A stretch of 64,000 nt of DNA from Pedobacter sp. MC2016-24 (GTDB lineage Bacteria; Bacteroidota; Bacteroidia; Sphingobacteriales; Sphingobacteriaceae): positions 310,001-374,000 of the forward strand of contig NZ_JADFBX010000004.1 in NCBI RefSeq assembly GCF_015223055.1. Reading direction: 5' to 3'. Shown here piece after piece: positions 17,091 to 26,260 of this stretch. The notes under the pieces are model-generated. The model did not search any database. It saw only the letters and a program-made list of their open reading frames with translations, and was not told where the DNA came from. Position 1 is the first letter of the stretch. Each line of letters starts with the position of its first letter. The position numbers and the translations under genes are program-made.

Positions 17091-18758
17091 ATGAACTACT
17101 ATTCTAAGTTATTTATCCTATCGGGTCTGGTTGTCAGTTTTGTGAGCCCGCTTATGGGGCAACAAAAGGTGACAGGCAAAAAAGATAATCCGGCTAAGCC
17201 TTATGTATCCAAAGTCTGGGTATCTGATTTGGGAAACGGGACTTTTAAAAACCCGGTATTGGATGCCGATTATTCGGATCCGGATGCCATCCGGGTAGGT
17301 GATGATTTTTACCTGATTGCTTCTAGTTTTGATGCGGTTCCGGGATTGCCGGTATTACATTCCAGGGATCTGGTAAACTGGCGCATCATTGGTCATGCGT
17401 TGAAACGCCAGCCGCCTTTTGATCACTTTTCTAAAACACAACATGGCAATGGGGTTTGGGCTCCGGCCATCCGATACCATAATAACGAGTTTTACATTTA
17501 TTATCCGGATCCAGATTTCGGTATTTATGTAACCAAAGCTAAAGATCCAGCCGGTGTATGGTCTGATCCAGTCCTGGTTGAAAGTGGTCAGGGACTGATT
17601 GACCCCTGTCCGCTTTGGGATGAAGATGGTAAAGTTTACCTGGCCTATGCCTATGCGGGAAGTCGCGCAGGTATCAAAAGTGTGCTGGCTGTAAAGGAGC
17701 TGAATGCTGCCGGAACCAAAGCAATCACAGCCGGAACGCTGGTGTACGACGGCCATGAGACTGATCCCACTATAGAGGGGCCAAAGCTGTACAAAAGAAA
17801 TGGATATTATTACATCTTCGCACCAGCGGGTGGCGTATCTACTGGCTGGCAACTGATTCTTCGTTCCAAGAATATATACGGGCCTTATGAGCGTCATGTA
17901 GCCATGGATCAGGGAAAATCTGTTGTAAACGGGCCACATCAGGGTGCCTGGGTAAATACACAAACGGGTGAGGATTGGTTCCTGCATTTTCAGGATAAAG
18001 AAGCTTACGGGCGTGTGGTACATCTGCAGCCGATGAAATGGATCAATGACTGGCCGGTTATCGGTATAGATCAAGATGGTGATGGTATAGGTGAGCCTGT
18101 GCTGACTTATAAAAAGCCGAATGTTGGCCGTACATATCCCATAGAAACGCCTGCTGAAAGCGACGAATTTGACGGTACTGCTTTAGGCTTGCAGTGGCAA
18201 TGGCAGGCCAATCCTAGAGCAACCTGGTCCTTTTTAAATCCTGCTTTGGGAGCGCTTCGACTGTATACGCATCAAATACCGGATAGTGCCAGAAACTACT
18301 GGGATGTTCCGAATATGCTGTTGCAAAAATTTCCGACAGAAGCGTTTGTAGCGACCACTAAATTGAAATTTACGCCAAATCCCAAATTGGAAAATGAAAA
18401 GGCAGGGTTGATCGTCATGGGAATGAGCTATGCCGGAATATCTCTTCGCAGTGATAAAAATGGAATTTCAGTTGTTTATGGAATTTGTAAATCTGCCAGT
18501 CAGGGTAAAGCCGAATCAGAAAAGGTGATCGCCCAGCTGCCAGGTAAGGAGGTTTACTTCCGGGTCACCGTAAGTAAAGGGGCCAGTTGTCAGTTTAGTT
18601 ATAGTCTGGAAGGAAAGCAATTCATTGATGTTGGCGCGGCTTTTCAGGCGGATAAAGGGCAATGGATTGGTGCCAAAGTTGGCTTGTTTGCTACCAGAAC
18701 GAGCAAAATTAATGATGCTGGCTATGCCGATTTTGACTGGTTTAGGGTAACCCAATGA
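17091..18758 (+). CDS. GH43 glycosidase with C-terminal beta-sandwich
   Basis: The 555-residue secreted protein starts at ATG 17091, which gives a clean signal peptide (cleavage near PLMGQQ). The in-frame ATG at 17052 lies inside the pectinesterase gene. GH43 residues: base Asp in DADYSDPDAIRVGDDFYL, modulating Asp in GQGLIDPCPLW and acid Glu in PTIEGPKLY. A C-terminal domain (about 350-555; PAESDEFDGTALGLQWQW) resembles the GH43 C2 beta-sandwich seen in the beta-xylosidase/arabinofuranosidase subfamilies such as GH43_12. It probably releases arabinose or xylose from pectic side chains. Co-transcription with the CE8 gene is inferred from 7-base spacing. Confidence 0.9.
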   Translation: MNYYSKLFILSGLVVSFVSPLMGQQKVTGKKDNPAKPYVSKVWVSDLGNGTFKNPVLDADYSDPDAIRVGDDFYLIASSFDAVPGLPVLHSRDLVNWRIIGHALKRQPPFDHFSKTQHGNGVWAPAIRYHNNEFYIYYPDPDFGIYVTKAKDPAGVWSDPVLVESGQGLIDPCPLWDEDGKVYLAYAYAGSRAGIKSVLAVKELNAAGTKAITAGTLVYDGHETDPTIEGPKLYKRNGYYYIFAPAGGVSTGWQLILRSKNIYGPYERHVAMDQGKSVVNGPHQGAWVNTQTGEDWFLHFQDKEAYGRVVHLQPMKWINDWPVIGIDQDGDGIGEPVLTYKKPNVGRTYPIETPAESDEFDGTALGLQWQWQANPRATWSFLNPALGALRLYTHQIPDSARNYWDVPNMLLQKFPTEAFVATTKLKFTPNPKLENEKAGLIVMGMSYAGISLRSDKNGISVVYGICKSASQGKAESEKVIAQLPGKEVYFRVTVSKGASCQFSYSLEGKQFIDVGAAFQADKGQWIGAKVGLFATRTSKINDAGYADFDWFRVTQ

Positions 18759-18825
18759 AGCAGGTAAGTTCAGGACAGTTTTGTCGGGAAATGTAACAAT
18801 ATTAGAAGTCGCTTATCTGAGTAAG

Positions 18826-18833
18826 TATATTTG
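18826..18833 (+). promoter_or_regulatory. -7 element of the gntR-type gene
   Basis: TATATTTG lies 50 bases before ATG 18884 and matches TAnnTTTG exactly. No clear -33 element is visible. Confidence 0.45.
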
Positions 18834-18883
18834 TAGGATGTAAATGTCATAAAAGATAAAAGAGGTACCATAACACTAACAAA

Positions 18884-19897
18884 ATGAAATATCAGCTTTT
18901 TATAGACCCTAATGACAAAACGACTAAAGCTAAGCAAATTGTACAGGCCATTATTCGGGATATCGAAAAGGGTATTTTACAGAAGAACTCACGTGTTCCT
19001 TCTATAAATGACTTCAGTTCCGATCATAAAATTGCCAGGGATACGGTAGAAAAAGCCTATAAGCGTTTAAAAGATCAGGGATATTTGATTTCGGTTCCGG
19101 GTAAGGGCAATTATGTTGCCGAAGGTCCTGGAAAAGAATTGCGTATTTTGATGGTACTCAATAAAATGAGCTCCTATAAAAAGGAAGTTTATGATACTTT
19201 CATTCAGACACTAGGTAAAAAAGCGAAGGTTGAATTGCAGATCCACCATTATGATCCAAAGCTTTTCAAAGAAATTATAGAGAATAATAAAGGGAAATAC
19301 CATTATTACGCGGTGATGCCTCATTTTTTTCACGATGCTAAAGCTGCCGAATATGAAGAAGTACTCAAAAGCATCTCGCCTCATGAACTTGTGCTGCTGG
19401 ATAAAAATGTACCTTTGAAAAAGGATGGATATATTTCAGTTTACCAGGATTTTAAGCAGGATAGTTATGATGCTTTGCAGGCTGCGGCTGCGCAATTTGA
19501 CAAATACAGTAGAATTACAGTCGTTTTTCCCAAATTAAGTCATCATCCGGTGGAGATATTGTATGGCATTCAGTTGTTTTGTGAGGAACATGATAAACAA
19601 TTCCTGGTGGTGTCGGAAGTAGATGAGGTTGTGATCCAGAAAGGAGAGGCCTTTATCATACTTACAGAGCCGGAACTCGCCGATTTGATTAAGAAGATCA
19701 GAAGTACCGGTTTGAAACAAGGTGTGGATATCGGGATTCTTTCTTTCAATGAGACGGTAATGAAAGAATTGCTGGAGATTACCGTGGTTACCACAGATTT
19801 CAAAGCGATGGGTGAACTTGCTGCCAATATGATCCTGCAGAAAGAATTTAAAGAGGTGAGGAACAATTTCAGGTTTATCCAAAGGCAGTCCTTATAA
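18884..19897 (+). CDS. GntR-type regulator with LacI-like sugar-binding domain
   Basis: The 337-residue protein joins a winged helix-turn-helix (about residues 10-80) to a periplasmic-binding-protein-like sensor (about 85-330). The DNA-binding part includes GILQKNSRVPSINDFSSDHK and ARDTVEKAYKRLKDQGYL. The sensor begins KELRILMVLNKMSSYK and ends VVTTDFKAMGELAANMIL, which is typical of LacI-type effector domains. This hybrid occurs in Bacteroidota next to sugar-use genes and binds a sugar or sugar phosphate. It follows the CE8-GH43 unit and is the only local sugar-type regulator, so it is the best candidate to control the pectin/arabinan genes. The effector is unknown. Confidence 0.85.
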   Translation: MKYQLFIDPNDKTTKAKQIVQAIIRDIEKGILQKNSRVPSINDFSSDHKIARDTVEKAYKRLKDQGYLISVPGKGNYVAEGPGKELRILMVLNKMSSYKKEVYDTFIQTLGKKAKVELQIHHYDPKLFKEIIENNKGKYHYYAVMPHFFHDAKAAEYEEVLKSISPHELVLLDKNVPLKKDGYISVYQDFKQDSYDALQAAAAQFDKYSRITVVFPKLSHHPVEILYGIQLFCEEHDKQFLVVSEVDEVVIQKGEAFIILTEPELADLIKKIRSTGLKQGVDIGILSFNETVMKELLEITVVTTDFKAMGELAANMILQKEFKEVRNNFRFIQRQSL

Positions 19898-20110
19898 TTT
19901 CATATCGGATGAGCAGTATCTTTTTCTGAAGAACAATCAGCTCTTGTAAATTCATATTCATGAGTATTGCGTTTTTATCAGTTACGAAAAAAAGCAGGGA
20001 TTGTTTTCTAAAAGGTAGATTTTTTGCATCACATTGAAACTTTTTTGCAATAAATTCGTTATTACTTGGTTCAATAAGAGCATTATTTTAATACTAAATC
20101 CGGATCAATT

Positions 20111-20977
20111 ATGAAATTTTCCACTTTACCGATCGCTTTAATCTTATTTGCCTGTATCGGGCAAGGCTGCGTAAGCAGTAAAAAATACAAGGACTTACAA
20201 TCGAGTTATGATGATCTGAAAAATAAAACGAAAGATTTAAATCAAAAATATCAAGGCAGTCAGCAGGATCTTTCAGGATCAAGTTCAAGGGTAAAAAGTC
20301 TCGAAGAGCAAATTGCGGCTGAGCGGGCAAACACCGCTGCACTGCAGGCCGCTTTGGATAAATGTTTATCCTCTTCCAGTCAGGGTAACGTGAACATTTC
20401 TAAACTGGTAGATGAGATCAACAGTTCCAATAAATACATACAACATCTGGTGAATACCAAAAATAAAAGCGACTCGCTTAATGTGGTGCTGACCAATAAC
20501 CTGACCCGTTCATTGAGCAGAGAGGAAATGCGCGATGTGGATGTTCAGGTGTTGAAAGGTGTGGTATACATCTCTTTATCTGATAACATGTTGTACAAAT
20601 CCGGAAGTTATGAAATCTCGGATCTGGCAGGCGCGACCTTAAGTAAAATTGCTAAGATCATCACCGATTATAAAGACTATGAGGTATTGATTGAAGGTAA
20701 TACGGATAACGTGCCTATTGCGCAAACCAATATTAGAAACAATTGGGATTTAAGTGCATTGAGGGCGTCATCCGTTGTGCAGGCCTTACAAAATAAATAC
20801 AATGTAGATCCAAAAAGGCTAACTGCCGGTGGCCGCGGCGAATATAATCCTGTAGCACCCAATGATACCGAAGCCGGGAAAACCAGGAACAGGCGTACAC
20901 AGATTATCATTACGCCGAAGCTTGATCAGTTTATGGACCTTATTGAAAAGGCCCCAGAGCCGACTACTAAGCCCTAA
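20111..20977 (+). CDS. OmpA-family lipoprotein
   Basis: The 288-residue protein has a lipoprotein-type signal (hydrophobic core, then GQGCVSSKK with the acylated Cys near residue 20). A coiled coil follows (about 25-90; LQSSYDDLKNKTKDLNQKY). The C-terminal OmpA peptidoglycan-binding domain covers about 145-270: YEVLIEGNTDNVPI, then NWDLSALRASSVV and NRRTQIIITP. It should link the outer membrane to the peptidoglycan. It sits among polysaccharide genes but has no obvious link to them. Its stop lies 5 bases from the stop of the convergent HAD gene. Confidence 0.92.
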   Translation: MKFSTLPIALILFACIGQGCVSSKKYKDLQSSYDDLKNKTKDLNQKYQGSQQDLSGSSSRVKSLEEQIAAERANTAALQAALDKCLSSSSQGNVNISKLVDEINSSNKYIQHLVNTKNKSDSLNVVLTNNLTRSLSREEMRDVDVQVLKGVVYISLSDNMLYKSGSYEISDLAGATLSKIAKIITDYKDYEVLIEGNTDNVPIAQTNIRNNWDLSALRASSVVQALQNKYNVDPKRLTAGGRGEYNPVAPNDTEAGKTRNRRTQIIITPKLDQFMDLIEKAPEPTTKP

Positions 20978-20982
20978 TTTAC

Positions 20983-21759
20983 TTAGGACCACCAGTTTAA
21001 AGGGAATTCGATTTCATCAACCGAACTTGCAATCATATCTGGCTTAAAGGCGTAGTGACTTAATGTATCTTTGGTAGAAATACCCGACAATACCAATATG
21101 GTTTTATAACCCATTTGAACACCACCCTGGATATCAGTTTCCATGGTATCTCCTACAACAGTGGTTTCGCTGGTTTCCAGACCTAAGAACTTCCTGGCAG
21201 AGCGCATCATTACCGGACTAGGTTTACCGGTTACAAATGCTTTTCTGCCGGTTGCTTCTTCAATCATAGCCGTGGTTGCAGCAATTCCAAGATTGTTCCA
21301 ACCCGGCTTTTTTGGTGATGGATCCCTGTTGGTGGTAATGAATTTCGCCCCTGCTAAAATCATGTCTACAGCACGTTGTACCATCTCTAAGGTGAAATTA
21401 CGACCTTCTCCAAGTACTACAAATTCAGGATCTGTGTTGACTAAAGTAATTCCGTGATCGTGTAAACTACTCAGTAAACCACCTTCGCCAAGAACGTATG
21501 CTGTGCCATTGGGGCTCTGATCGCCGAGAAATTTTGCGGTAGCCATTGCGCTCGTATAGACATGTTTGCTTTCTACTTTAATCCCTAAGCCCTTTAATTT
21601 ACGCACAACTTCCAGACTGGTTCTTTGACTGTTGTTGGTCATAAAAGTAAATGGGATGTCTTTATCCAGTAAGTTTTTGATGAATTTATCTGCACCGAAG
21701 ATCAATTCTTCGCCACTATAAATCACACCATCCATATCGATTAAAAGTCCTTGTTTCAT
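20983..21759 (-). CDS. HAD-IIA family phosphatase (NagD-like)
   Basis: The 258-residue cytoplasmic phosphatase shows all four HAD motifs. These are LIDMDGVIYSG (nucleophile Asp8 and Asp10), FMTNNSQRT, the Lys in TGKPSP and VGDTMETDIQGG. The large cap between motifs II and III marks subclass IIA, as in NagD or 4-nitrophenylphosphatase. The likely substrate is a small sugar or nucleotide phosphate. A minus-strand TATATTTG at 21795-21788 lies 28 bases upstream of the start. The gene is divergent from the esterase gene at 21863. Phosphatase class is secure and substrate unknown. Confidence 0.9.
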   Translation of the reverse strand: MKQGLLIDMDGVIYSGEELIFGADKFIKNLLDKDIPFTFMTNNSQRTSLEVVRKLKGLGIKVESKHVYTSAMATAKFLGDQSPNGTAYVLGEGGLLSSLHDHGITLVNTDPEFVVLGEGRNFTLEMVQRAVDMILAGAKFITTNRDPSPKKPGWNNLGIAATTAMIEEATGRKAFVTGKPSPVMMRSARKFLGLETSETTVVGDTMETDIQGGVQMGYKTILVLSGISTKDTLSHYAFKPDMIASSVDEIEFPLNWWS

Positions 21760-21787
21760 CTTTTTTGTTTAGTTTAACGGTAATGGA

Positions 21788-21795
21788 CAAATATA
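21788..21795 (-). promoter_or_regulatory. -7 element of the HAD phosphatase gene
   Basis: Minus-strand TATATTTG, exact TAnnTTTG match, 28 bases before the start codon at 21759. Confidence 0.45.
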
Positions 21796-21862
21796 AAATT
21801 ATATGGTGTTTATATCGGCTATAATTTGATCTGATTTATACCTATTTTAGGTAAAATATATT

Positions 21863-22840
21863 ATGAAACTAAAATTCTTCCTTCTACTGAATTTCATTTG
21901 CGCTTTAGCAGCTGTTGCTCAAAACAGGAGTGGCTTAACGGGTATTCCCGATACTTCCTTTTCTACCAGGCGTGCTTACCTGAGTTTGATTAAAACCATG
22001 CCTGATGCCCAGATTGTTCCGGAGTTGAAGTCGCCCCAGGTTGCTGAAAAAAGGAATTTAGTGTATTGCGATGTCAAAGGCAGAAAATTGCATATAGATG
22101 CTTTTTCTCCGGCAGCTCCTGGCAGCGCTTTGCGCCCCGCGATACTGATTGTACATGGTGGCGGTTGGCGGAGTGGTAACCGGCAACAGCATATTCCCCT
22201 GGCGCAGCATCTTGCGGCATTAGGTTATGTGTGTTTTACTGTAGAATATCGCTTATCTACAGAAGCATTGTACCCAGCGGCAGTAAATGATCTTAAATCA
22301 GCGGTCAGATGGATGCGTACGCAAAAGAAAAACTTTCCTATCGATACGTCAAAGATTGTCATACTCGGTTTTTCCGCCGGAGGCGAGCTGGCTGCATTTG
22401 TGGGAACAACGAATGGGGACACCAGTTTCCGTGCGAATGCCTGTCATGGGGGGATGTCTGATTCGGTTCAGGCAATTGTGGATATAGACGGTACACTTTC
22501 TTTTGTACATCCCGAAAGTGGGGAAGGCGATGACCGCAAATCGACCTCCGCAGCTTCCTATTGGTTTGGTTATGGGAAAATGGAACATCCGGAGCTTTGG
22601 AAGGCGGCTTCTCCCTTAACACATGTGGGAAAAAATACGCCACCTACCTTGTTCCTGAACAGTTCAGTAGACCGCATGCATGCGGGAAGAGATGATTTTA
22701 GAAAAGTGCTTGACCAGTATGGCATTTATCATGAGCAGCATACCTTTGAAAAATCACCCCATACGTTTTGTTTGTTTGAGCCCTGGTTTGAACCTACTGT
22801 TCAATATATTGACGGGTTTTTAAAAAAGATTTTCAAATGA
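21863..22840 (+). CDS. Secreted alpha/beta-hydrolase esterase
   Basis: The 325-residue protein has a signal peptide ending near AAVAQ (residue 19). The oxyanion-hole motif is LIVHGGGWRSGN, the nucleophile elbow VILGFSAGGELAAF and the catalytic His lies in KSPHTFCLF. This pattern belongs to the hormone-sensitive-lipase/BD-FAE type of carbohydrate esterase. Next to two GH28 genes it may remove acetyl groups from pectin or rhamnogalacturonan, an inference from context. The gap of 158 bases to the GH28 gene holds a small hairpin, so the two may have separate promoters. Confidence 0.85.
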   Translation: MKLKFFLLLNFICALAAVAQNRSGLTGIPDTSFSTRRAYLSLIKTMPDAQIVPELKSPQVAEKRNLVYCDVKGRKLHIDAFSPAAPGSALRPAILIVHGGGWRSGNRQQHIPLAQHLAALGYVCFTVEYRLSTEALYPAAVNDLKSAVRWMRTQKKNFPIDTSKIVILGFSAGGELAAFVGTTNGDTSFRANACHGGMSDSVQAIVDIDGTLSFVHPESGEGDDRKSTSAASYWFGYGKMEHPELWKAASPLTHVGKNTPPTLFLNSSVDRMHAGRDDFRKVLDQYGIYHEQHTFEKSPHTFCLFEPWFEPTVQYIDGFLKKIFK

Positions 22841-22963
22841 TCCTGATCAGAATCAACGGAATCTGCTAAAGCGCTGTGTTTTTGCTGAAACAACAATATT
22901 TAGACCTATTTGATCAAAAATTAGACACATAAAATGTCCTGCTTCATTATGTTTGAAAAAATA

Positions 22964-22992
22964 CCTCAGGTAAGCTGAGGCACCTATTTTTT
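22964..22992 (+). promoter_or_regulatory. Hairpin in the leader of the first GH28 gene
   Basis: CCTCAG-GTAAG-CTGAGG (22964-22980) is followed by CACCTA and a run of T that reaches to within a few bases of ATG 22999. It resembles a short terminator or attenuator. It could also end transcription from the esterase gene, or block the ribosome site. Confidence 0.35.
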
Positions 22993-22998
22993 TAAAAA

Positions 22999-24519
22999 AT
23001 GAGATTAAACGATTTGAAATTTTTGTTTTCCGCTTTTGCGATGCTAAGCGTTTGTTCCTTAAGTGCAAACGCACAGACTACATCTTATTCGTGGGACCAC
23101 CTTCCTGAAATTGAGCAGCCCTCTTTCAAAACCGATACTTTCAACATCATCAAGTTTGGTGCAGTAGCGAATGGTTTTACTTTAAATACAAAGCAAATCA
23201 ATCAAGCTATTGTTACTTGTAGCCAAAAAGGCGGTGGTGTAGTTTTAATTCCGGCGGGTTACTGGCTTACTGGTCCTATTGCACTGAAAAGTAATGTCAA
23301 TCTGCATTTGGCGGAGAATGCCTTTCTGCAATTTACAGCTGACTTTAACCAATATCAAATTATAGCGGGCAATTACGAAGGCAAGCCCGCTGCCAGAAAC
23401 CAGTCGGCGGTTATGGGCACTGACCTCGAAAATGTAGCCATTACCGGATCGGGAACGATTGACGGAAATGGAGATGCCTGGCGGATGGTGGGTAAAGATA
23501 AACTCACTGAGGGGGAGTGGAAAAAGAAAGTACAATCCGGAGGTTCGCTCAGTGCAGATGGCAAAATTTGGTATCCCAGTGAGAAAACAAAGAAAGCGCA
23601 TGTCGAAAAACGTTCGTTTGTATTGGAACCGGGAAAAAAGCTTTCAGATTTTGAGGACATTAAAGATTACCTGAGACCAAATCTTATCGTTTTTACAAAT
23701 TGCCGTAAGGTGCTTTTAGAGGGGGTAACTTTTCAAAATTCACCAGCATGGAATATACATCCTTTATTATGTACCGACCTTACTTTAAGGAATATTGCGG
23801 TTAAAAACCCGGATTACGCGCAGAATGGAGATGGTGTAGATGTCGAGTCTTGTAAAAATGTGCGCATTGAAGGTTCTGTATTTGATGTCGGTGACGATGC
23901 AATCTGTATCAAATCCGGAAAAGATGCTGAAGGCAGAAAGAGAAATGTACCTACGGAAAATGTGATCATCCGTAACAATAAGGTGTACGCAGGGCATGGT
24001 GGTTTTGTAGTTGGCAGCGAAATGTCTGGGGGAGCCCGAAATATATTTGTTTCCGATTGTTCTTTCATGGGAACAGATAAAGGCATTCGCTTCAAAACAA
24101 CCCGTGGCCGGGGTGGTATTGTGGAAAAGATTTACATCAGGAATATCAATATGTTCAACATTGTCGACGAGGCGATATTTTTTGATATGTATTACTGGAC
24201 AAAAGCACCTGAGGCCAATCAGCAGGAGGAAGTTCCGAAAGTGAGTGTGGAGACACCTCAATTCAGGGATGTATTTATTGATCAGGTGGTTTGCAATGGT
24301 GCTAATATTGGTGTTTTTGTCCGCGGACTTCCGGAAATGGCGGTTAGAAACATTAAAATGAATAACCTATTTATGCAGGTGAATAAGGCGGTAGAGATTA
24401 AAGATGCGAGCGATATCGAAATTACAAACTCTGTTATATTAACTAAAGGAAACGTACCTTCAGTCGACATCAAAAACAGCAAAAACATCAATGTGTCTGG
24501 CTTGAAGCTTAAACTATAA
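22999..24519 (+). CDS. GH28 polygalacturonase-type enzyme (1)
   Basis: The 506-residue secreted protein has a signal peptide ending near SANAQ. After an N-terminal VIIxFGA-type entry (NIIKFGAVANGFTLNTKQI) the parallel beta-helix carries the GH28 acids. These are NGDGVDVESC (first Asp), VGDDAICIKSG (Asp pair), then GHGGFVVGSEMSGG with the catalytic-site His, and RFKTTRGRGG. An insertion of about 80 residues around 150-225 (SGGSLSADGKIWYPSEKTKK) is longer than in simple endo-enzymes and suggests an exo-acting or rhamnogalacturonan-type pocket. The next GH28 gene begins 6 bases after this stop. Confidence 0.9.
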   Translation: MRLNDLKFLFSAFAMLSVCSLSANAQTTSYSWDHLPEIEQPSFKTDTFNIIKFGAVANGFTLNTKQINQAIVTCSQKGGGVVLIPAGYWLTGPIALKSNVNLHLAENAFLQFTADFNQYQIIAGNYEGKPAARNQSAVMGTDLENVAITGSGTIDGNGDAWRMVGKDKLTEGEWKKKVQSGGSLSADGKIWYPSEKTKKAHVEKRSFVLEPGKKLSDFEDIKDYLRPNLIVFTNCRKVLLEGVTFQNSPAWNIHPLLCTDLTLRNIAVKNPDYAQNGDGVDVESCKNVRIEGSVFDVGDDAICIKSGKDAEGRKRNVPTENVIIRNNKVYAGHGGFVVGSEMSGGARNIFVSDCSFMGTDKGIRFKTTRGRGGIVEKIYIRNINMFNIVDEAIFFDMYYWTKAPEANQQEEVPKVSVETPQFRDVFIDQVVCNGANIGVFVRGLPEMAVRNIKMNNLFMQVNKAVEIKDASDIEITNSVILTKGNVPSVDIKNSKNINVSGLKLKL

Positions 24520-24525
24520 ACAGGT

Positions 24526-25776
24526 ATGAAACGTGTATTTTTTACTGTATTTTTATTTGTTTCCATCGCTGTTCAAGGCCAATACAGGCAGTTGCCGCTT
24601 ATACCTGAAATCGTTTATAATGTCAGAGATCTGGGGGCGCTGGGTGATGACCAGACACTAAATACACTGGTTATCCAAAAGGCACTTGATCAGGCTAAAG
24701 AAACCGGAGGTAAAGTGCTGATTCCTGCAGGGATCTATGTTTGTGGTCCATTAAATATGTATGGTAAAACCGAACTTGAAATTGCAAAGGGCGCCGTGCT
24801 TAAATTGAGGAATGATGTTGATGCTTTTCCAGCCAGCAATGGCCGGTATCAGAATTTGATCAACATATCCAATGCCACAGACGTGAAAATATCGGGTGCT
24901 GGAACAATAGATGGACAAGGCCAGATCTGGTGGGAAAAGACTACGGCCAAAACACTGACTTTAAGGCGTCCGCAACTGCTATTTATTGAAGCCACGGAAC
25001 GGGTAGAGCTTACTGGCATTACCTTTTTAAATCCACCCAATACCCATATGTCTTTAAAATCATGTACAGATGTATACATTCATGACCTCAGGGTACAGGC
25101 CCCTGAAAATTCAAGAAATACGGACGGTATCAACATTTCAGCAAAAAATTGTACGATTGAACATTGTACCATCAATACCGGCGACGATAACATCGCGATT
25201 AATTTTGGAAACAGAAAGCAAGCGCCCGGAGATCCGGAAGTTAAAAATATAATGATCAGGAACTGTACATTTGGTTATGGACACGGCTTATCCATCGGAA
25301 GTTTTACTTCCGGTGGTTTAAGCAATTTACAAGTCAGCAATTGTACGTTTGATGGGACTACTTCAGCCATACGCATCAAAACAGCCCGTGGTCGTGGTGG
25401 TGTCATTGATCAGATCACTTATGAAAATATCAAAATAAACAACTCAAAATATCCAATATTCATTTCTGAATATTATCCAAAAGAACCGGCCAATCCAGAA
25501 ACAGATCTTGCAACTGAAGCTGGAGCATACAATCCTGTATATCAAGATATCCGTTTAAAAAACATTGACATCAACAATGCCCAGGAAGGCCTGATCATTT
25601 GGGGTATTCCAGAATCACCCATTCAGCATATCGAATTTGAAAACGTGAAAATATCTGCAAAGCACGGTGCGCAGATCTACCATGCGAAAGCTGTTTTATT
25701 TACAGGTTGTTCGTTAAAAGTGGCGGAAGGTACGCGCTTAAGGGTATATCACGCGGAGATCAAGGGGTTAAAATAA
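24526..25776 (+). CDS. GH28 polygalacturonase-type enzyme (2)
   Basis: The 416-residue secreted protein has a signal peptide ending near AVQGQ. GH28 motifs are NTDGINIS, TGDDNIAINFG, GYGHGLSIGSFTSGG and IRIKTARGRGG, with all catalytic acids and the Arg/Lys pair in place. It lacks the long insertion of the upstream paralogue, so the two probably differ in substrate or mode, one exo and one more endo-like. Six bases separate the genes, which makes an operon very likely. No CBM or dockerin-like tail is visible, and the C-terminus ends shortly after the helix. Confidence 0.9.
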   Translation: MKRVFFTVFLFVSIAVQGQYRQLPLIPEIVYNVRDLGALGDDQTLNTLVIQKALDQAKETGGKVLIPAGIYVCGPLNMYGKTELEIAKGAVLKLRNDVDAFPASNGRYQNLINISNATDVKISGAGTIDGQGQIWWEKTTAKTLTLRRPQLLFIEATERVELTGITFLNPPNTHMSLKSCTDVYIHDLRVQAPENSRNTDGINISAKNCTIEHCTINTGDDNIAINFGNRKQAPGDPEVKNIMIRNCTFGYGHGLSIGSFTSGGLSNLQVSNCTFDGTTSAIRIKTARGRGGVIDQITYENIKINNSKYPIFISEYYPKEPANPETDLATEAGAYNPVYQDIRLKNIDINNAQEGLIIWGIPESPIQHIEFENVKISAKHGAQIYHAKAVLFTGCSLKVAEGTRLRVYHAEIKGLK

Positions 25777-25813
25777 GGCGTTAAACAAGTTTTATCGCCA
25801 TTGACCTGTCATT

Positions 25814-26044
25814 TTATAGTTTAAACCGAAGTGCTATTGTTCTGCCAATGGCTTTCAGCAGGTCATCATTCTGATGTTGAGCTGAGTCTTTGCTGCACCA
25901 TTCTTTCTTTTCGTTCTGTACCAGCAGGAATTCCTGACCTGACAAACTGATGTGTAATTCAGTGGTATCTCTATCTAAAACAGGGTTTAAAATGATATAG
26001 GTGTAGTCTTTGTCGTCAAAATTAATTCTAAGTGGTAATTTCAT
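25814..26044 (-). CDS. Small protein of unknown function
   Basis: The 76 residues read MKLPLRINFDDKDYTYIILN at the start and IGRTIALRFKL at the end, with a Glu/Lys-rich middle. There is no signal peptide or membrane helix, so it is probably cytoplasmic with a small beta fold. I believe similar short proteins occur in relatives, but I recognise no domain. It converges on the GH28 gene, with 37 bases between the stops. Coding status is supported by sensible composition and a start 216 bases from the divergent DUF5686 gene. Confidence 0.6.
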   Translation of the reverse strand: MKLPLRINFDDKDYTYIILNPVLDRDTTELHISLSGQEFLLVQNEKKEWCSKDSAQHQNDDLLKAIGRTIALRFKL

Positions 26045-26260
26045 AGTGAGGCAAAGATAAGATCATTATTGGTATAACACGCTTTCCAATGACTTACCCT
26101 TCATTTATACAGTCAACAAAGGCTATAAAAACGGTTTAATCAGATGCTATGAAGTGAAAAATGTTGCAAACATTTTATTTTTTTAAGCCGCCTTTGTATA
26201 GGACTTATTTTCAAATGGTTTGTCTTAAGAGTAGTTTTTACCGCTTCAGATTTATCATTT

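Noticed and set aside
26158..26183. AAAATGTT-GCA-AACATTTT inverted repeat with T-run before the DUF5686 gene
   Set aside because: It resembles a terminator, but no plus-strand gene ends just upstream. The AT-rich stem is weak and could be chance.
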